Under the pieces are notes generated by a model. The model saw only the letters and a list, made by a program, of their open reading frames with translations. It did not search any database and had not been told where the DNA came from. This document shows, in pieces, positions 16,399 through 25,101 of a DNA stretch of 64,000 nucleotides (position 1 is its first letter; each line of letters opens with the position of its first letter). The stretch is from Polynucleobacter sp. TUM22923 (GTDB lineage Bacteria; Pseudomonadota; Gammaproteobacteria; Burkholderiales; Burkholderiaceae), in assembly GCF_030295705.1 (NCBI RefSeq), contig NZ_AP027274.1, positions 1,054,001 through 1,118,000 of the forward strand, read 5' to 3'. The position numbers were made by a program, and so were the translations under genes.

Positions 16399-17265
16399 TT
16401 AATTTATAGCTTGAGCAGCGAGGTGCTTCAAGCCGCGCTCTAATAAAACGCCTATTAGGTGCTGTTTTGTTTCAACACTATTAGTGATGTCCGCAATAGC
16501 ATCAATCTCAGCTCTCGCAGCCGCAACAGCACTGGCGATTACTTCCGGCGTGAGCACTTTATCGTTAACCAATGCCTGAGTCTTCATTGCCATTAGCGGA
16601 GTAGACGCAACCGAAAAGAAAGTTAACGCGTAATCACTTAATACATTTCCTTGCTTTTGAGCAACAGCGGCAAGGCCGGCAATAGCATAGTCGCCATGGC
16701 GCCTTGCTAGCTCATGAAAATAAAATACTTGATTGTTATCGGCAACCGGAATCTCTGTCGCCACTAAAATTTCATCCGGCTCTAGGGAGGTTGTGTAAAG
16801 GTCGATAAAAAAATCTTGCGCTGAAATACGACGCTCACCACCAGGGCCCACAATAATCATCGTGGCATTCAATGTCAAACTACAAGCAGGCCATTCGGCT
16901 GCTGGATCACCGTAAGCTAAAGAGCCACCCCAGGTTCCTAAATTACGAATTGCCCTATGCGCAATGTGTGGCGCCGCAGCCTTTAACAATGGAGCATGTT
17001 TAGCCACCAGCTCAGAATCTTCTATTTCAGTATGAGTGACAAGCGCACCAATGCGAAGCTGATTACCAACCAAAGAAATGCCTTTAAGCTCATTAATATC
17101 AGTGATGTCAATCAAGATAGCCGGCTCAGAGAGACGCATATTTAGCGTTGCTAACAAAGTCTGACCCCCAGCTATTAATTGCCCATCATCGCCCGCCTCG
17201 GCCAGCAAAGACAGGGCCTCTGCCAAAACTGTTGGTTTTATATAATCAAATGCTGCTGCCTTCAT
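16399..17265 (-). CDS. Molybdenum hydroxylase FAD-binding medium subunit
   Basis: A 288-residue subunit of the CoxM/XdhB type. FAD-binding motifs are AGGQTLL (32-38) and TWGGSLAYGDPAAEWPA (near 111-127), with the usual CO-dehydrogenase flavoprotein C-terminal domain after about 170. It takes electrons from the [2Fe-2S] subunit to the final acceptor. The family motif TIGGNxxxxDP is slightly altered (TWGGSLAYGDP). It is in the operon coxG-like, FAD, FeS, Mo subunits. Confidence 0.9.
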   Translation of the reverse strand: MKAAAFDYIKPTVLAEALSLLAEAGDDGQLIAGGQTLLATLNMRLSEPAILIDITDINELKGISLVGNQLRIGALVTHTEIEDSELVAKHAPLLKAAAPHIAHRAIRNLGTWGGSLAYGDPAAEWPACSLTLNATMIIVGPGGERRISAQDFFIDLYTTSLEPDEILVATEIPVADNNQVFYFHELARRHGDYAIAGLAAVAQKQGNVLSDYALTFFSVASTPLMAMKTQALVNDKVLTPEVIASAVAAARAEIDAIADITNSVETKQHLIGVLLERGLKHLAAQAIN

Positions 17266-17303
17266 TGGATTTCCCCTGCGACTTTTTATTGATGTGATCT
17301 ATT

Positions 17304-17777
17304 TTAAATTTTGGTATCGGACTCGAGAGTTAGCACTTCACCACCGACTTCTTTTGCAAATTTCTGAAAAAAGTCATCCGCAATCTTTTTCGCAGATGCG
17401 CTGATTAGTCGGCCGCCGATCTGACCCAGTTTGCCTCCAATAGAGGCCTCTGTTGTATAGGAAACTAAGGTGCCTCCATCAACCTGCGATAACTCCACTC
17501 GTGAACGGCCCTTAGCAAAACCTGCTGCTCCACCAGACCCCTCAAAAGTCATGGAGCAGGACTTATCAGGAATGACGTCGCTCAAAAACAGTTTTCCTGA
17601 AAAACGGGCTCTCACAGGCCCGATTTTGAACATAACTCTGGCGTGGATCTCTTCAGGCAATATACGATTAATTTCTTCGCAACCTGGAATTGACTTAGCC
17701 AAGACGTCAATATCGTTCAAACCCCTCCAGACATCAGGGATTGGAGCAGCAATCAGTTGTTCGCCATTTAGTTCCAT
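17304..17777 (-). CDS. CoxG-like SRPBCC protein
   Basis: A 157-residue START/SRPBCC-fold protein of the carbon monoxide dehydrogenase subunit G family, starting MELNGEQLIAAPIPDVW. CoxG proteins are thought to help anchor or mature molybdenum hydroxylases. It is first in the operon, 38 bases before the FAD subunit. The start is ATG at 17777: AGGAG sits five bases before it, while the GTG at 17780 is only two bases from that site. It is divergent from the TetR gene, with two inverted repeats between them. The common CoxG C-terminal membrane anchor is absent. Confidence 0.85.
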   Translation of the reverse strand: MELNGEQLIAAPIPDVWRGLNDIDVLAKSIPGCEEINRILPEEIHARVMFKIGPVRARFSGKLFLSDVIPDKSCSMTFEGSGGAAGFAKGRSRVELSQVDGGTLVSYTTEASIGGKLGQIGGRLISASAKKIADDFFQKFAKEVGGEVLTLESDTKI

Positions 17778-17819
17778 CACTTCTCCTTGGGGTTTGTACG
17801 AATAGAGTCTTATCTACCA

Positions 17820-17832
17820 ATTGTTCAACAAT
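17820..17832. promoter_or_regulatory. Candidate operator 1 of the TetR regulator
   Basis: Inverted repeat ATTGTT-C-AACAAT, six-base arms with one-base centre. It lies between the divergent hydroxylase operon and the TetR gene, 43 bases before the CoxG-like start. Confidence 0.4.
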
Positions 17833-17848
17833 GTACCATTATTTAACT

Positions 17849-17867
17849 TTTGGTCAATAAGACCAAA
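17849..17867. promoter_or_regulatory. Candidate operator 2 of the TetR regulator
   Basis: Inverted repeat TTTGGTC-AATAA-GACCAAA, perfect seven-base arms and five-base spacer, 19 bp in total. That size suits a TetR dimer. It lies midway between the divergent starts at 17777 and 17924, so it could control both. Confidence 0.55.
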
Positions 17868-17923
17868 TTCGGATAAACCCTGACAAATATGAATTTGACT
17901 TACCTACCCAGGTCTCTTGGCTT

Positions 17924-18628
17924 ATGAGCTTGAATTTAGATGACGTGCCTCTGAATACAGGAGCTGATGATTCAGCTGCTGTATCAACGCCTGCTCGGCG
18001 CAGGATGAGCACCACCGATCGAAAACGCCAATTGTTAGATGGCGCAATTAAGTACTTCGCACGATACGGAATTGAGGGTCAATTAAGAAATTTAACCAAA
18101 GATCTTGGGGTTACTCATACACTGCTCTACCATTATTTTCCGACCAAAGATGCTTTAATCAAAGCGGTTTACCAGGATGTATTTGAATCACGCTGGAAGC
18201 CCGAGTGGGAAAAACTGCTTGATAATCAGAAACAATCGCCGGAAGAAAAATTCAATGCTTTTTATGTGGATTACTCCAATACAGTTTTAACTTACGAATT
18301 TGTACGGATTTTGATCTTTTCAGGGTTGAGTGACCACTCTATCAGCGACCCGTTCTTTGAGCTCCTACGATCTCGCCTACTACCGCGCCTCATCCGTGAA
18401 ACGCGCAAGTACTACGGATATGAATCTCGAACTAAGCCTACGCAGCGTGAACTAGAGCTTTTGATGGGGCTTCATGGCGGCATTTTTTATATTGGCATGC
18501 GTCGCTGGGTATATGGTCAAACGATTTATGACTCAAGCAATACCGCTACCGATGAGGAAATTATTCAAGATCGCGTGCGCTCTTATCTTATTTCGGCACA
18601 AAATTTATTCTCTACTAAACAAGGTTAA
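17924..18628 (+). CDS. TetR/AcrR-family transcriptional regulator
   Basis: A 234-residue regulator with a disordered N-terminal 30 residues, a TetR DNA-binding domain (about 32-80; HTH LRNLTKDLGVTHTLLYHYF at 54-72) and a helical ligand domain. It is divergent from the molybdenum hydroxylase operon and heads the VOC and flavoprotein genes, so it probably senses the pathway substrate or its CoA ester and controls both sides. The ATG at 17924 has only a weak ribosome site; an internal Met at 18005, just before the HTH domain, is an alternative. Confidence 0.85.
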   Translation: MSLNLDDVPLNTGADDSAAVSTPARRRMSTTDRKRQLLDGAIKYFARYGIEGQLRNLTKDLGVTHTLLYHYFPTKDALIKAVYQDVFESRWKPEWEKLLDNQKQSPEEKFNAFYVDYSNTVLTYEFVRILIFSGLSDHSISDPFFELLRSRLLPRLIRETRKYYGYESRTKPTQRELELLMGLHGGIFYIGMRRWVYGQTIYDSSNTATDEEIIQDRVRSYLISAQNLFSTKQG

Positions 18629-18630
18629 CC

Positions 18631-19080
18631 ATGTCTAACTTAAGCCTAAATCATTTTTCAATACGCAGCCTAGAAATAGAAAAGACAACTGCGTTTTATA
18701 GCGAGCTACTGGGCCTCACTATAGGCCCTCGCCCTGAATTTCCATTTCCTGGAGTTTGGCTATATAACGGAGATGAAAATGATTGGGCTAATGCGGTACT
18801 TCATTTAATTGCTATTGATAAGAATGATCCAAATGGATTAAAGCAGTACTTAGGTGAACGGGACCCCGCCACTCTATTTGGTTCGGGAGCTGTTGACCAT
18901 ATTGCTTTTTTTGCTACTGGCTTGAAAGATAAGCTTACCCTGCTGAAAAAAATGGGGACGCCGTTTAAAGAGCGCTCTGTCCCCGTTTTGAAGTTACACC
19001 AGATTTTTCTAAACGACCCAAATGGCATTGTGATTGAACTCAATTATCCAGCGGAAGAAAAGCTTGCCCTTGATGCCTAA
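18631..19080 (+). CDS. VOC-family (glyoxalase/dioxygenase fold) protein
   Basis: A 149-residue protein with the two beta-alpha-beta-beta-beta modules of the vicinal oxygen chelate fold. Probable metal ligands are H8 in LNHFSIR, H87 in VDHIAFF and the glutamate in GIVIELNYP. Small VOC proteins include glyoxalase I, ring-cleaving dioxygenases and isomerases, so the reaction is not fixed. It starts two bases after the TetR stop with AGG six bases before the ATG and precedes the flavin monooxygenase by 17 bases. In this context ring cleavage or isomerisation of the hydroxylated product is plausible. Confidence 0.8.
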   Translation: MSNLSLNHFSIRSLEIEKTTAFYSELLGLTIGPRPEFPFPGVWLYNGDENDWANAVLHLIAIDKNDPNGLKQYLGERDPATLFGSGAVDHIAFFATGLKDKLTLLKKMGTPFKERSVPVLKLHQIFLNDPNGIVIELNYPAEEKLALDA

Positions 19081-19097
19081 GGCGCATAAAAAAGTTC

Positions 19098-20339
19098 ATG
19101 GCTAAAATTCTGATCGTCGGAGGCTCACTGGGTGGCTTGTTCGCAGCAAATATTCTGCTGCGTGCCGGGCATGACGTCACCCTTCTTGAAAAAGCCACTG
19201 GCTCCTTGGACGGTCGTGGCGCCGGAATTGTGACTCATGATGCTTTGGCAGATGCATTACGGGAAGCTGGAATCTCCGTCGATGAAAGTCTGGGTATCGC
19301 TGTAAATAAGCGGGTTACGCTAGGCGCTGATGGGAGTAGTCTCGGGGAAATCCATTTGCCTCAAATTGTGACCTCGTGGAGTAGGCTGTATCACCTACTG
19401 AGGGAAAACTTTCCAAGTGAGCGCTACCTGCAAGGAAAAAATGTCACCTTTATTAGTCAGAATCAACAACAGGTTCAAGTGAAATGTGAGGATGGGTCAA
19501 GATATGAGGCTGAACTTCTAATCGCCTCTGACGGCATTCGATCAGCGACGCGTAATTTTGTGGCTCCTAGTATTCAACCTCAATATGCAGGTTATATTGC
19601 ATGGCGGGGAGTATGTGATGAAAGTCATCTTTCAAATTACACGCTAGACACCCTATTTAATTATTTTGGATTCTGTCTTCCTGATGGCGAGCAAATGCTG
19701 GGTTATCCCGTTGCGGGCCAAGAGAATGACACCAGACCTGGAAAAAGACGCTACAACTTTGTATGGTATCGGCCAGTAGGTGAAAATAAGGAATTAGCAG
19801 ATCTACTGACTGATGCAGATGGTAAATATTTTCCTACCGGCATTCCTCCATTGAAGGTCTCTTGGAAACATATTGCAGCCATGCGCGAGCAGGCTCAAAA
19901 CCTACTGGCACCTCAATATGTCGAGATTATTGAAAAGACGGCCTCCCCTTTTTTGCAGCCTATTTATGACGTGCGTTCCGAACAGATTGTCTTTGGCAGA
20001 ATTGCTCTCATGGGTGATGCTGCTTTTATAGCACGCCCTCATGTTGGTATGGGCGTCACCAAGGCAGGAGATGAGGCAATGTCAATTGCAAAGCACATTG
20101 CTTTATTAGGGGCAACCCCTGCTGCATTAGATGCTTACAGCAATGAGCGGCTATCGATGGGGCAGCAGGTGGTTGCTCGAGCCCAATATCTTGGTCGCTA
20201 TATGCAGGCCCAAAATAGCAAGCTAATGTCAGATGATGGCGGCTTAAAAAGAAATGCATCTACAGTGATGGCGGAGACAGCCATCGATATCAGTGCATTA
20301 CTGGCAGCAGGTAATGCAGTTCCAGAGCCCCAGTATTAA
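19098..20339 (+). CDS. FAD aromatic monooxygenase, 2,6-dihydroxypyridine 3-monooxygenase-like
   Basis: A 413-residue class A flavin hydroxylase. It has FAD motifs IVGGSLGGLFAA at the N-terminus, the DG motif ASDGIRSATR (about 148-157) and GDAAFIARPHVGMG (about 312-325). The segments AGYIAWRGV, YPVAGQEND and NFVWYRPV resemble, from memory, 2,6-dihydroxypyridine 3-monooxygenase of nicotine degradation rather than salicylate or p-hydroxybenzoate hydroxylases. It would add a second hydroxyl to a ring already hydroxylated by the Mo enzyme. The ATG lacks a strong ribosome site. The substrate is unproven. Confidence 0.8.
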   Translation: MAKILIVGGSLGGLFAANILLRAGHDVTLLEKATGSLDGRGAGIVTHDALADALREAGISVDESLGIAVNKRVTLGADGSSLGEIHLPQIVTSWSRLYHLLRENFPSERYLQGKNVTFISQNQQQVQVKCEDGSRYEAELLIASDGIRSATRNFVAPSIQPQYAGYIAWRGVCDESHLSNYTLDTLFNYFGFCLPDGEQMLGYPVAGQENDTRPGKRRYNFVWYRPVGENKELADLLTDADGKYFPTGIPPLKVSWKHIAAMREQAQNLLAPQYVEIIEKTASPFLQPIYDVRSEQIVFGRIALMGDAAFIARPHVGMGVTKAGDEAMSIAKHIALLGATPAALDAYSNERLSMGQQVVARAQYLGRYMQAQNSKLMSDDGGLKRNASTVMAETAIDISALLAAGNAVPEPQY

Positions 20340-20438
20340 ATTCGAAGTAGATTTATTTTATCGAGCAGTCGTTCAGTTAGTATTTATGCAATAAAAAGTA
20401 TTTTTATTAATCAACTGTTTTAAATGGAGGAGACAACC

Positions 20439-21674
20439 ATGAAACAAAAAGTAATGAATCAAACCAGAAGAAAAATGATAATCGGTGGAGCTACTGCAGC
20501 AAGTACTCCGCTTTGGATTAATTTAGCCACTGCACAATCTGACACCATCAAAATTGGATTTCCAACACCTTTGACTGGCCCCTTTTCTGCTGAAGCTCAG
20601 GATCAAGTAAAAGCAGCGGAACTTGCGATCAAAGAATTTAATGACGCCGGTGGTTTTAATGGTCGAAAAGCAGAATTGCTAGTAAGAGATACGAAGCTCA
20701 ATCCAGGCGAAGCTGCCACTAGAACGCTCGAGCTTATTGAAAAAGACAAGGTGAATTTTGTAGTCGGCTCATTATCGGCTGCGACTCAACTTTCAATTAA
20801 TGCCGTCTGCAAGGAACGTAAGGTACTCTTTAATTCTATCAGCCAATCAGACGCTATCAATGAAGCAAAGGATTGGAGTCCTTACACCTTTCATGAGGCA
20901 CTAAATCCAACGATGACAGCCGGGGCAGTTGCGCGCTACTCAATACCGCGTTTTGGTAAAAAAATTGTCTTCCTGACTGCTGACTATGCTTACGGCCATG
21001 AAATGGTGCGCGCGTTTGAGCGGGCAGGCAAAGAGATGGGGGCAACTACATTGGCAGACATTCGTCATCCATTGGGCACCTCTGATTACTCCGCTTTTTT
21101 ACCCCGCATTAAGGCTTTAAATCCTGATATCTTGGTGCTGTGTAATTTCGGACGTGACTTATTAAATGCAGCTAAACAATGTACTGACTTCGGCCTGAAG
21201 TCCAGCATGAAAATTGTCGCTCCAGTATTGCTCTACACATCTCGCCTTGCTGGCGGACCGGAAGCATTTGAAGGCATCATCGGTGGAACTTCTTATTACT
21301 GGGGACTGGAAGATCGCATCCCAACAGCGAAGGCATTTAATGATGCATTCCGTAAGATGTATAACGGGTCTGTGCCATCTGATTACGGCGCACTGGGCTA
21401 TGCTGGGGTCAAGAGTGTTTTGGCATCCGTCAAGATCGCCAAATCCACTGAGGCATTAAAAGTAGTCAGTGCGATGGAAAATCTAAAATACGATTGGTAC
21501 AAGGGTCCCGAGTACTACCGTAAATGCGATCATCAAGCGGTTCAAACAGTGATCATCGTGGAATCAAAGTCTAAGAATATGAAAGACAAATATGACGTCT
21601 TCAATATCCTAACTATTGAGCCCACAACAGAGAAAAATATGCGTAGTTGTGCAGAATTGGGCCATAAGGCTTAA
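20439..21674 (+). CDS. Liv-type ABC transporter substrate-binding protein, Tat-exported
   Basis: A 411-residue periplasmic type I binding protein. It begins with a twin-arginine signal (TRRKMIIGG, R10-R11) and the likely cleavage is after ATA near residue 34. The binding domain starts IKIGFPTPLTGPFS, typical of the LivK/amide-urea/aromatic-acid family. The start is ATG at 20439 with GGAGGA seven bases upstream; the ATG at 20424 would place that site inside the gene and is rejected. Context suggests uptake of the catabolic substrate, not leucine. A perfect hairpin separates it from the permease gene. Confidence 0.88.
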   Translation: MKQKVMNQTRRKMIIGGATAASTPLWINLATAQSDTIKIGFPTPLTGPFSAEAQDQVKAAELAIKEFNDAGGFNGRKAELLVRDTKLNPGEAATRTLELIEKDKVNFVVGSLSAATQLSINAVCKERKVLFNSISQSDAINEAKDWSPYTFHEALNPTMTAGAVARYSIPRFGKKIVFLTADYAYGHEMVRAFERAGKEMGATTLADIRHPLGTSDYSAFLPRIKALNPDILVLCNFGRDLLNAAKQCTDFGLKSSMKIVAPVLLYTSRLAGGPEAFEGIIGGTSYYWGLEDRIPTAKAFNDAFRKMYNGSVPSDYGALGYAGVKSVLASVKIAKSTEALKVVSAMENLKYDWYKGPEYYRKCDHQAVQTVIIVESKSKNMKDKYDVFNILTIEPTTEKNMRSCAELGHKA

Positions 21675-21684
21675 AGCAGAAATC

Positions 21685-21712
21685 TCAGGGTAGATCATTT
21701 GATCTACCCTGA
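21685..21712 (+). other. Intercistronic 12-bp perfect hairpin
   Basis: TCAGGGTAGATC / GATCTACCCTGA, a perfect 12-bp stem with loop ATTT, 10 bases after the binding-protein stop. No T-run follows, so it is more likely a 3'-end protecting or processing element than a terminator. This would give more binding protein than permease. Confidence 0.75.
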
Positions 21713-21738
21713 ACCCTCCCCTGCAGCCTCATAGGCCA

Positions 21739-22647
21739 ATGGGAGTCTTTTTGAGTACATATATGACTGGTCTTACATTTGAACTTCTTTGCATGCAATT
21801 GCTTACCGGAATCGCTCTGGGTAGTATTTATGCGCTACTAGCTCTTGGCTTATGCCTTATTTTCGGCATGCTTAATGTAGTTAACTTTGCCCATGGGGCC
21901 TTTTTCATGGTCGGCGCATTTATGGGCGTCTATTTTTTAGGCGTTACTGGTAATTTTTGGTTTAGCTTGGTTCTCACGCCCCTAGTAACCGGTGGGCTTG
22001 GATTGCTTACTGAGCGATTTTTAGTGCGGCCACTATATGGACGCGGTTTGGACTACCCTCTATTGCTCACCTTTGGCCTCTCTTACGTGCTCATTGAAGC
22101 CATGCGCGTCATATTTGGTATTGAAGGCTTACCTTCAGTAACTCCAGATGGATTAAAAGGTACCGTAGATGTAGGTTTTGGGTTCTTTCCTAAATACCGT
22201 CTCTTCTTAATTGCTGCAACCGCTCTAATTATTTTTGGCGTTTGGTTTTTAATACAAAAAACTCGCTACGGCTTGATCATCAAGGCGGGTGCCGCTGATC
22301 AGGAAATTGTGAAGGTGCTTGGCGTTGATATTGCTAAAGTGTGGCTTTTAGTTTTTGGTCTAGGCTGTGCGATTGCTGGTCTCTCTGGAATATTAGCCTC
22401 ACCTACTCGCTCTGTAAATCCTGAAATGGGCATCCCTATTCTTGCAGAATCCTTTGTTGTCACTGTGGTGGGTGGTTTAGGCTCCCCCCTAGGTGCAGTG
22501 GTTGCTGGACTACTCGTTGGTGTTGTTTACAGCATGACCTCACTATTTTTTCCCGACCTCTCTGAGCTGTCCATTTTTGTATTAATGGCAGTAGTGCTTC
22601 TAATCAGACCGCAGGGCTTATTTGGCAAAGCAGGGGCAATGGGTTAA
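21739..22647 (+). CDS. livH: Branched-chain-type ABC permease, LivH
   Basis: A 302-residue inner-membrane permease with about eight helices. It has family hallmarks: GSIYALLALGLCLIFGMLNVVNF region near the N-terminus and GGLGSPLGAVVAGLLVG toward the end. It pairs with LivM. The start is uncertain: ATG at 21739 lacks a ribosome site, whereas GGGAG at 21741 precedes a TTG at 21751. It belongs to the five-gene Liv-type operon and would import the compound bound by the preceding Tat-exported protein. Confidence 0.9.
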   Translation: MGVFLSTYMTGLTFELLCMQLLTGIALGSIYALLALGLCLIFGMLNVVNFAHGAFFMVGAFMGVYFLGVTGNFWFSLVLTPLVTGGLGLLTERFLVRPLYGRGLDYPLLLTFGLSYVLIEAMRVIFGIEGLPSVTPDGLKGTVDVGFGFFPKYRLFLIAATALIIFGVWFLIQKTRYGLIIKAGAADQEIVKVLGVDIAKVWLLVFGLGCAIAGLSGILASPTRSVNPEMGIPILAESFVVTVVGGLGSPLGAVVAGLLVGVVYSMTSLFFPDLSELSIFVLMAVVLLIRPQGLFGKAGAMG

Positions 22648-22660
22648 ACCCCGAGAACAT

Positions 22661-23620
22661 ATGAATCCACTATTTCAATTGATTGCACGTCACCGCGTAC
22701 TAGCAAGCAGCCTTTTCTTGATGGTCTTTCCTTTCATCATGCCGTACGAGGCACTCGCTATTAATATTTTGATCTTTGGTCTATTTGCCATGGGATTCAA
22801 TCTACTTTTTGGCTATATGGGCATGCTCTCGTTTGGGCATGCGGCGTTCCTTGGAATTGGCAGCTACCTTACGGGTATTGCAATCGTGCACTACTCCATG
22901 CCATGGGGGGCGGCTATTTTGATTGGCGTTATTGGCGCAGCAATAGGCGGTCTAATGATGGGCTTTCTAGCTATTCGCACTCGAGGAATTTATTTTTCGA
23001 TGGTTACGCTTGCTTTAGGCCAGATTGTTTTTTATATTTTTTATAAAGCAGAAAGCTTAACTGGGGGAGAAAATGGATTAAGAGGTGTTCGCGTAGATAC
23101 TTTCAATATCCTGGGCTTTCCAGTAGATTTTTTAAATCCTTTAATTAAGTACTACATCATTCTCTTCTTTGTCATTCTGGCAATTTGGTTAATTTCTCGT
23201 ATCTTAAATTCACCTCTTGGCGCAGTGATGGAGGCGATTCGAGAAAATGAAAAGCGGGCTGCTGCCTGTGGATTTGATATCACCCGGACAAAACTTTTAG
23301 TATTCATCCTATCAGCCGCCATTTGCGGCCTAGCCGGCTCCTTAAGGGCTCTGCATCTCTCAATTGTGCCTATCGACTCACTGAATTATCTTCAATCAGG
23401 TCAAGCCGTGATGATGAGTATCTTGGGTGGAATGGGCACCTTCTTCGGACCATTTGTTGGTGCTGCAGTGATGCTTTACCTTGAGGATGTGGTAACCACT
23501 TTTACTAGGCATTGGATGGCAGTGATTGGATTAGTCTTTATGTTCTTTGTTTTATTCTTTCCAAAAGGTATCTGGGGAACAATACTGAATAAGTTTAATC
23601 AAAATCAGGGTTCCAAATAA
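22661..23620 (+). CDS. livM: Branched-chain-type ABC permease, LivM
   Basis: A 319-residue inner-membrane permease with about nine helices. The typical LivM segments are FGYMGMLSFGHAAFLGIGSY, GENGLRGV, and the cytoplasmic EAA-like loop AIRENEKRAAACGFD. The start chosen is ATG at 22661 (MNPLFQLIARHR), 13 bases after livH stops; a TTG frame from 22622 would overlap livH. Its TAA stop shares one base with the livG start (TAATG). Confidence 0.9.
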   Translation: MNPLFQLIARHRVLASSLFLMVFPFIMPYEALAINILIFGLFAMGFNLLFGYMGMLSFGHAAFLGIGSYLTGIAIVHYSMPWGAAILIGVIGAAIGGLMMGFLAIRTRGIYFSMVTLALGQIVFYIFYKAESLTGGENGLRGVRVDTFNILGFPVDFLNPLIKYYIILFFVILAIWLISRILNSPLGAVMEAIRENEKRAAACGFDITRTKLLVFILSAAICGLAGSLRALHLSIVPIDSLNYLQSGQAVMMSILGGMGTFFGPFVGAAVMLYLEDVVTTFTRHWMAVIGLVFMFFVLFFPKGIWGTILNKFNQNQGSK

Positions 23621-24375
23621 TGGATAAATTGAATCAGACCCCTATTCTAGAAGCACGGAACATTGGCAAGGACTTTGGGAAATTCAAGGCCCTGCAGCAT
23701 GTTTCGACCAGCTTTATGCCCGGAACCCTAACCGCCATCATTGGTCCCAATGGTGCGGGTAAAAGTACTTTTTTTAATGTATTAAGCGGAGCGTTTCCAC
23801 CATCAAGCGGCGCAATATTATTCAACGGTAAAGATATAACGGGCCTACAGCAGCATGAATTTGCTCGTATCGGTATTTCTAAAAGTTTTCAGATTACTAA
23901 TGTATTCAAGCAGCTGACGGTTCATGAGAATGTTAGGGTTGCAGCTCAAATGGAGACTTCGCGCTATAACTTTTTGCGTAATGCGCAAAGCTATCCCAAG
24001 CCTATTGAACTAGCTGACCAATTACTACGCCGAGTCAATCTGGAACACTTAAGCAATAAAAAGACGGGCGACCTTGCTCATGGACAACAACGCGCACTTG
24101 AAATTGCCATGGCGCTGGCCTGTGACCCTAGTCTTTTACTTTTAGACGAGCCAACTGCTGGCATGTCACCAGAAGAGACGCTGGTTATGATGGATTTAAT
24201 TCGCACCCTTTCTAACGAAAGAACCGTCATTTTAGTAGAGCACAAAATGAAGCTCATCATGGGGTTATGTAAGCGCATCATCGTCTTGCATCATGGTGAA
24301 TTTTTAGCGGAGGGCTCTCCAGAAGAAATTCAAAATAATGCTAAGGTACGTCGCGTGTACCTAGGCCAAGGTTAA
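23620..24375 (+). CDS. livG: Branched-chain-type ABC ATPase, LivG
   Basis: A 251-residue ATP-binding subunit. Walker A is GPNGAGKST (about 42-50), the signature is LAHGQQRALEIAMAL and Walker B is LLLLDEPTAGMSPEE, with the H-loop in VEHKM. The signature motif has A-H-G-Q in place of the usual S-Y-G-E, which is common in LivG. The start overlaps the livM stop by one base. It powers import together with LivF. Confidence 0.92.
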   Translation: MDKLNQTPILEARNIGKDFGKFKALQHVSTSFMPGTLTAIIGPNGAGKSTFFNVLSGAFPPSSGAILFNGKDITGLQQHEFARIGISKSFQITNVFKQLTVHENVRVAAQMETSRYNFLRNAQSYPKPIELADQLLRRVNLEHLSNKKTGDLAHGQQRALEIAMALACDPSLLLLDEPTAGMSPEETLVMMDLIRTLSNERTVILVEHKMKLIMGLCKRIIVLHHGEFLAEGSPEEIQNNAKVRRVYLGQG

Positions 24376-24386
24376 GAGGCTTACTT

Positions 24387-25091
24387 ATGTTGCGTGTTGA
24401 AAATTTAAATGCCTGGTACGACCGCAGTCATATTCTTCAGGGCATCTCCTTAGAGGTGAATAAAGGAGAAATTGTTACCTTAATGGGTAGAAATGGCGCT
24501 GGTAAAACTACTACCCTGCGCTCCCTGATGGGCCTTCTTTCAAAAAGGGAAGGTAAGGCCTCTATTGATGGAATATCCTTCTTGGATCTACCCGCACATG
24601 ATCGCTATCATCTAGGTTTAGCGTACGTACCAGAGGATCGCCGCATTGTTCCTGGGCTTACTGTTAAAGAGAATCTTGAGCTTGGCGTCATTGCTAAAAA
24701 AAATCATGGTGATATGAGCGCTTTAGTAGATGAAATCGCAGAGACTTTCCCGCGCCTTAAAGAGCGATTGGGTCAAGACGGCACTTCTATGTCTGGTGGA
24801 GAGCAGCAAATGTTGGCCATTGCAAGAGCCATGATAGGCAAGCCCAAGGTCATCCTTCTGGATGAGCCATCCGAAGGGATCATGCCAGTATTGGTTGATG
24901 AAATGTTCGAATTATTCGCCAAACTAAAGCAACAAGGTCTGACTATTCTATTAGTGGAACAGAATGTGCAGCAGGCACTAAAAATATCTGACCGTGCTTA
25001 TATTTTGGATCAAGGCGAAATTGTTTTTCATGACACTGCCCAGAATTTACTCAACAATGACGAAATTCAGCAAAAATATTGCGCCGTCTAA
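24387..25091 (+). CDS. livF: Branched-chain-type ABC ATPase, LivF
   Basis: A 234-residue ATP-binding subunit. Walker A is GRNGAGKTT, the signature MSGGEQQMLAIARAM and Walker B VILLDEPSEGIMPVLV, followed by the LivF-typical LLVEQN. It starts 11 bases after livG and ends the transporter operon. It is convergent with the DedA-like gene, ten bases between stops, and no terminator hairpin is visible in that gap. Confidence 0.92.
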   Translation: MLRVENLNAWYDRSHILQGISLEVNKGEIVTLMGRNGAGKTTTLRSLMGLLSKREGKASIDGISFLDLPAHDRYHLGLAYVPEDRRIVPGLTVKENLELGVIAKKNHGDMSALVDEIAETFPRLKERLGQDGTSMSGGEQQMLAIARAMIGKPKVILLDEPSEGIMPVLVDEMFELFAKLKQQGLTILLVEQNVQQALKISDRAYILDQGEIVFHDTAQNLLNNDEIQQKYCAV

Positions 25092-25101
25092 GTCCCCCGC
25101 T

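Noticed and set aside
13459..17777. Aerobic carbon monoxide dehydrogenase
   Set aside because: Subunit layout fits, but the CO-specific AYxCSFR loop is missing, so CO oxidation is not supported.
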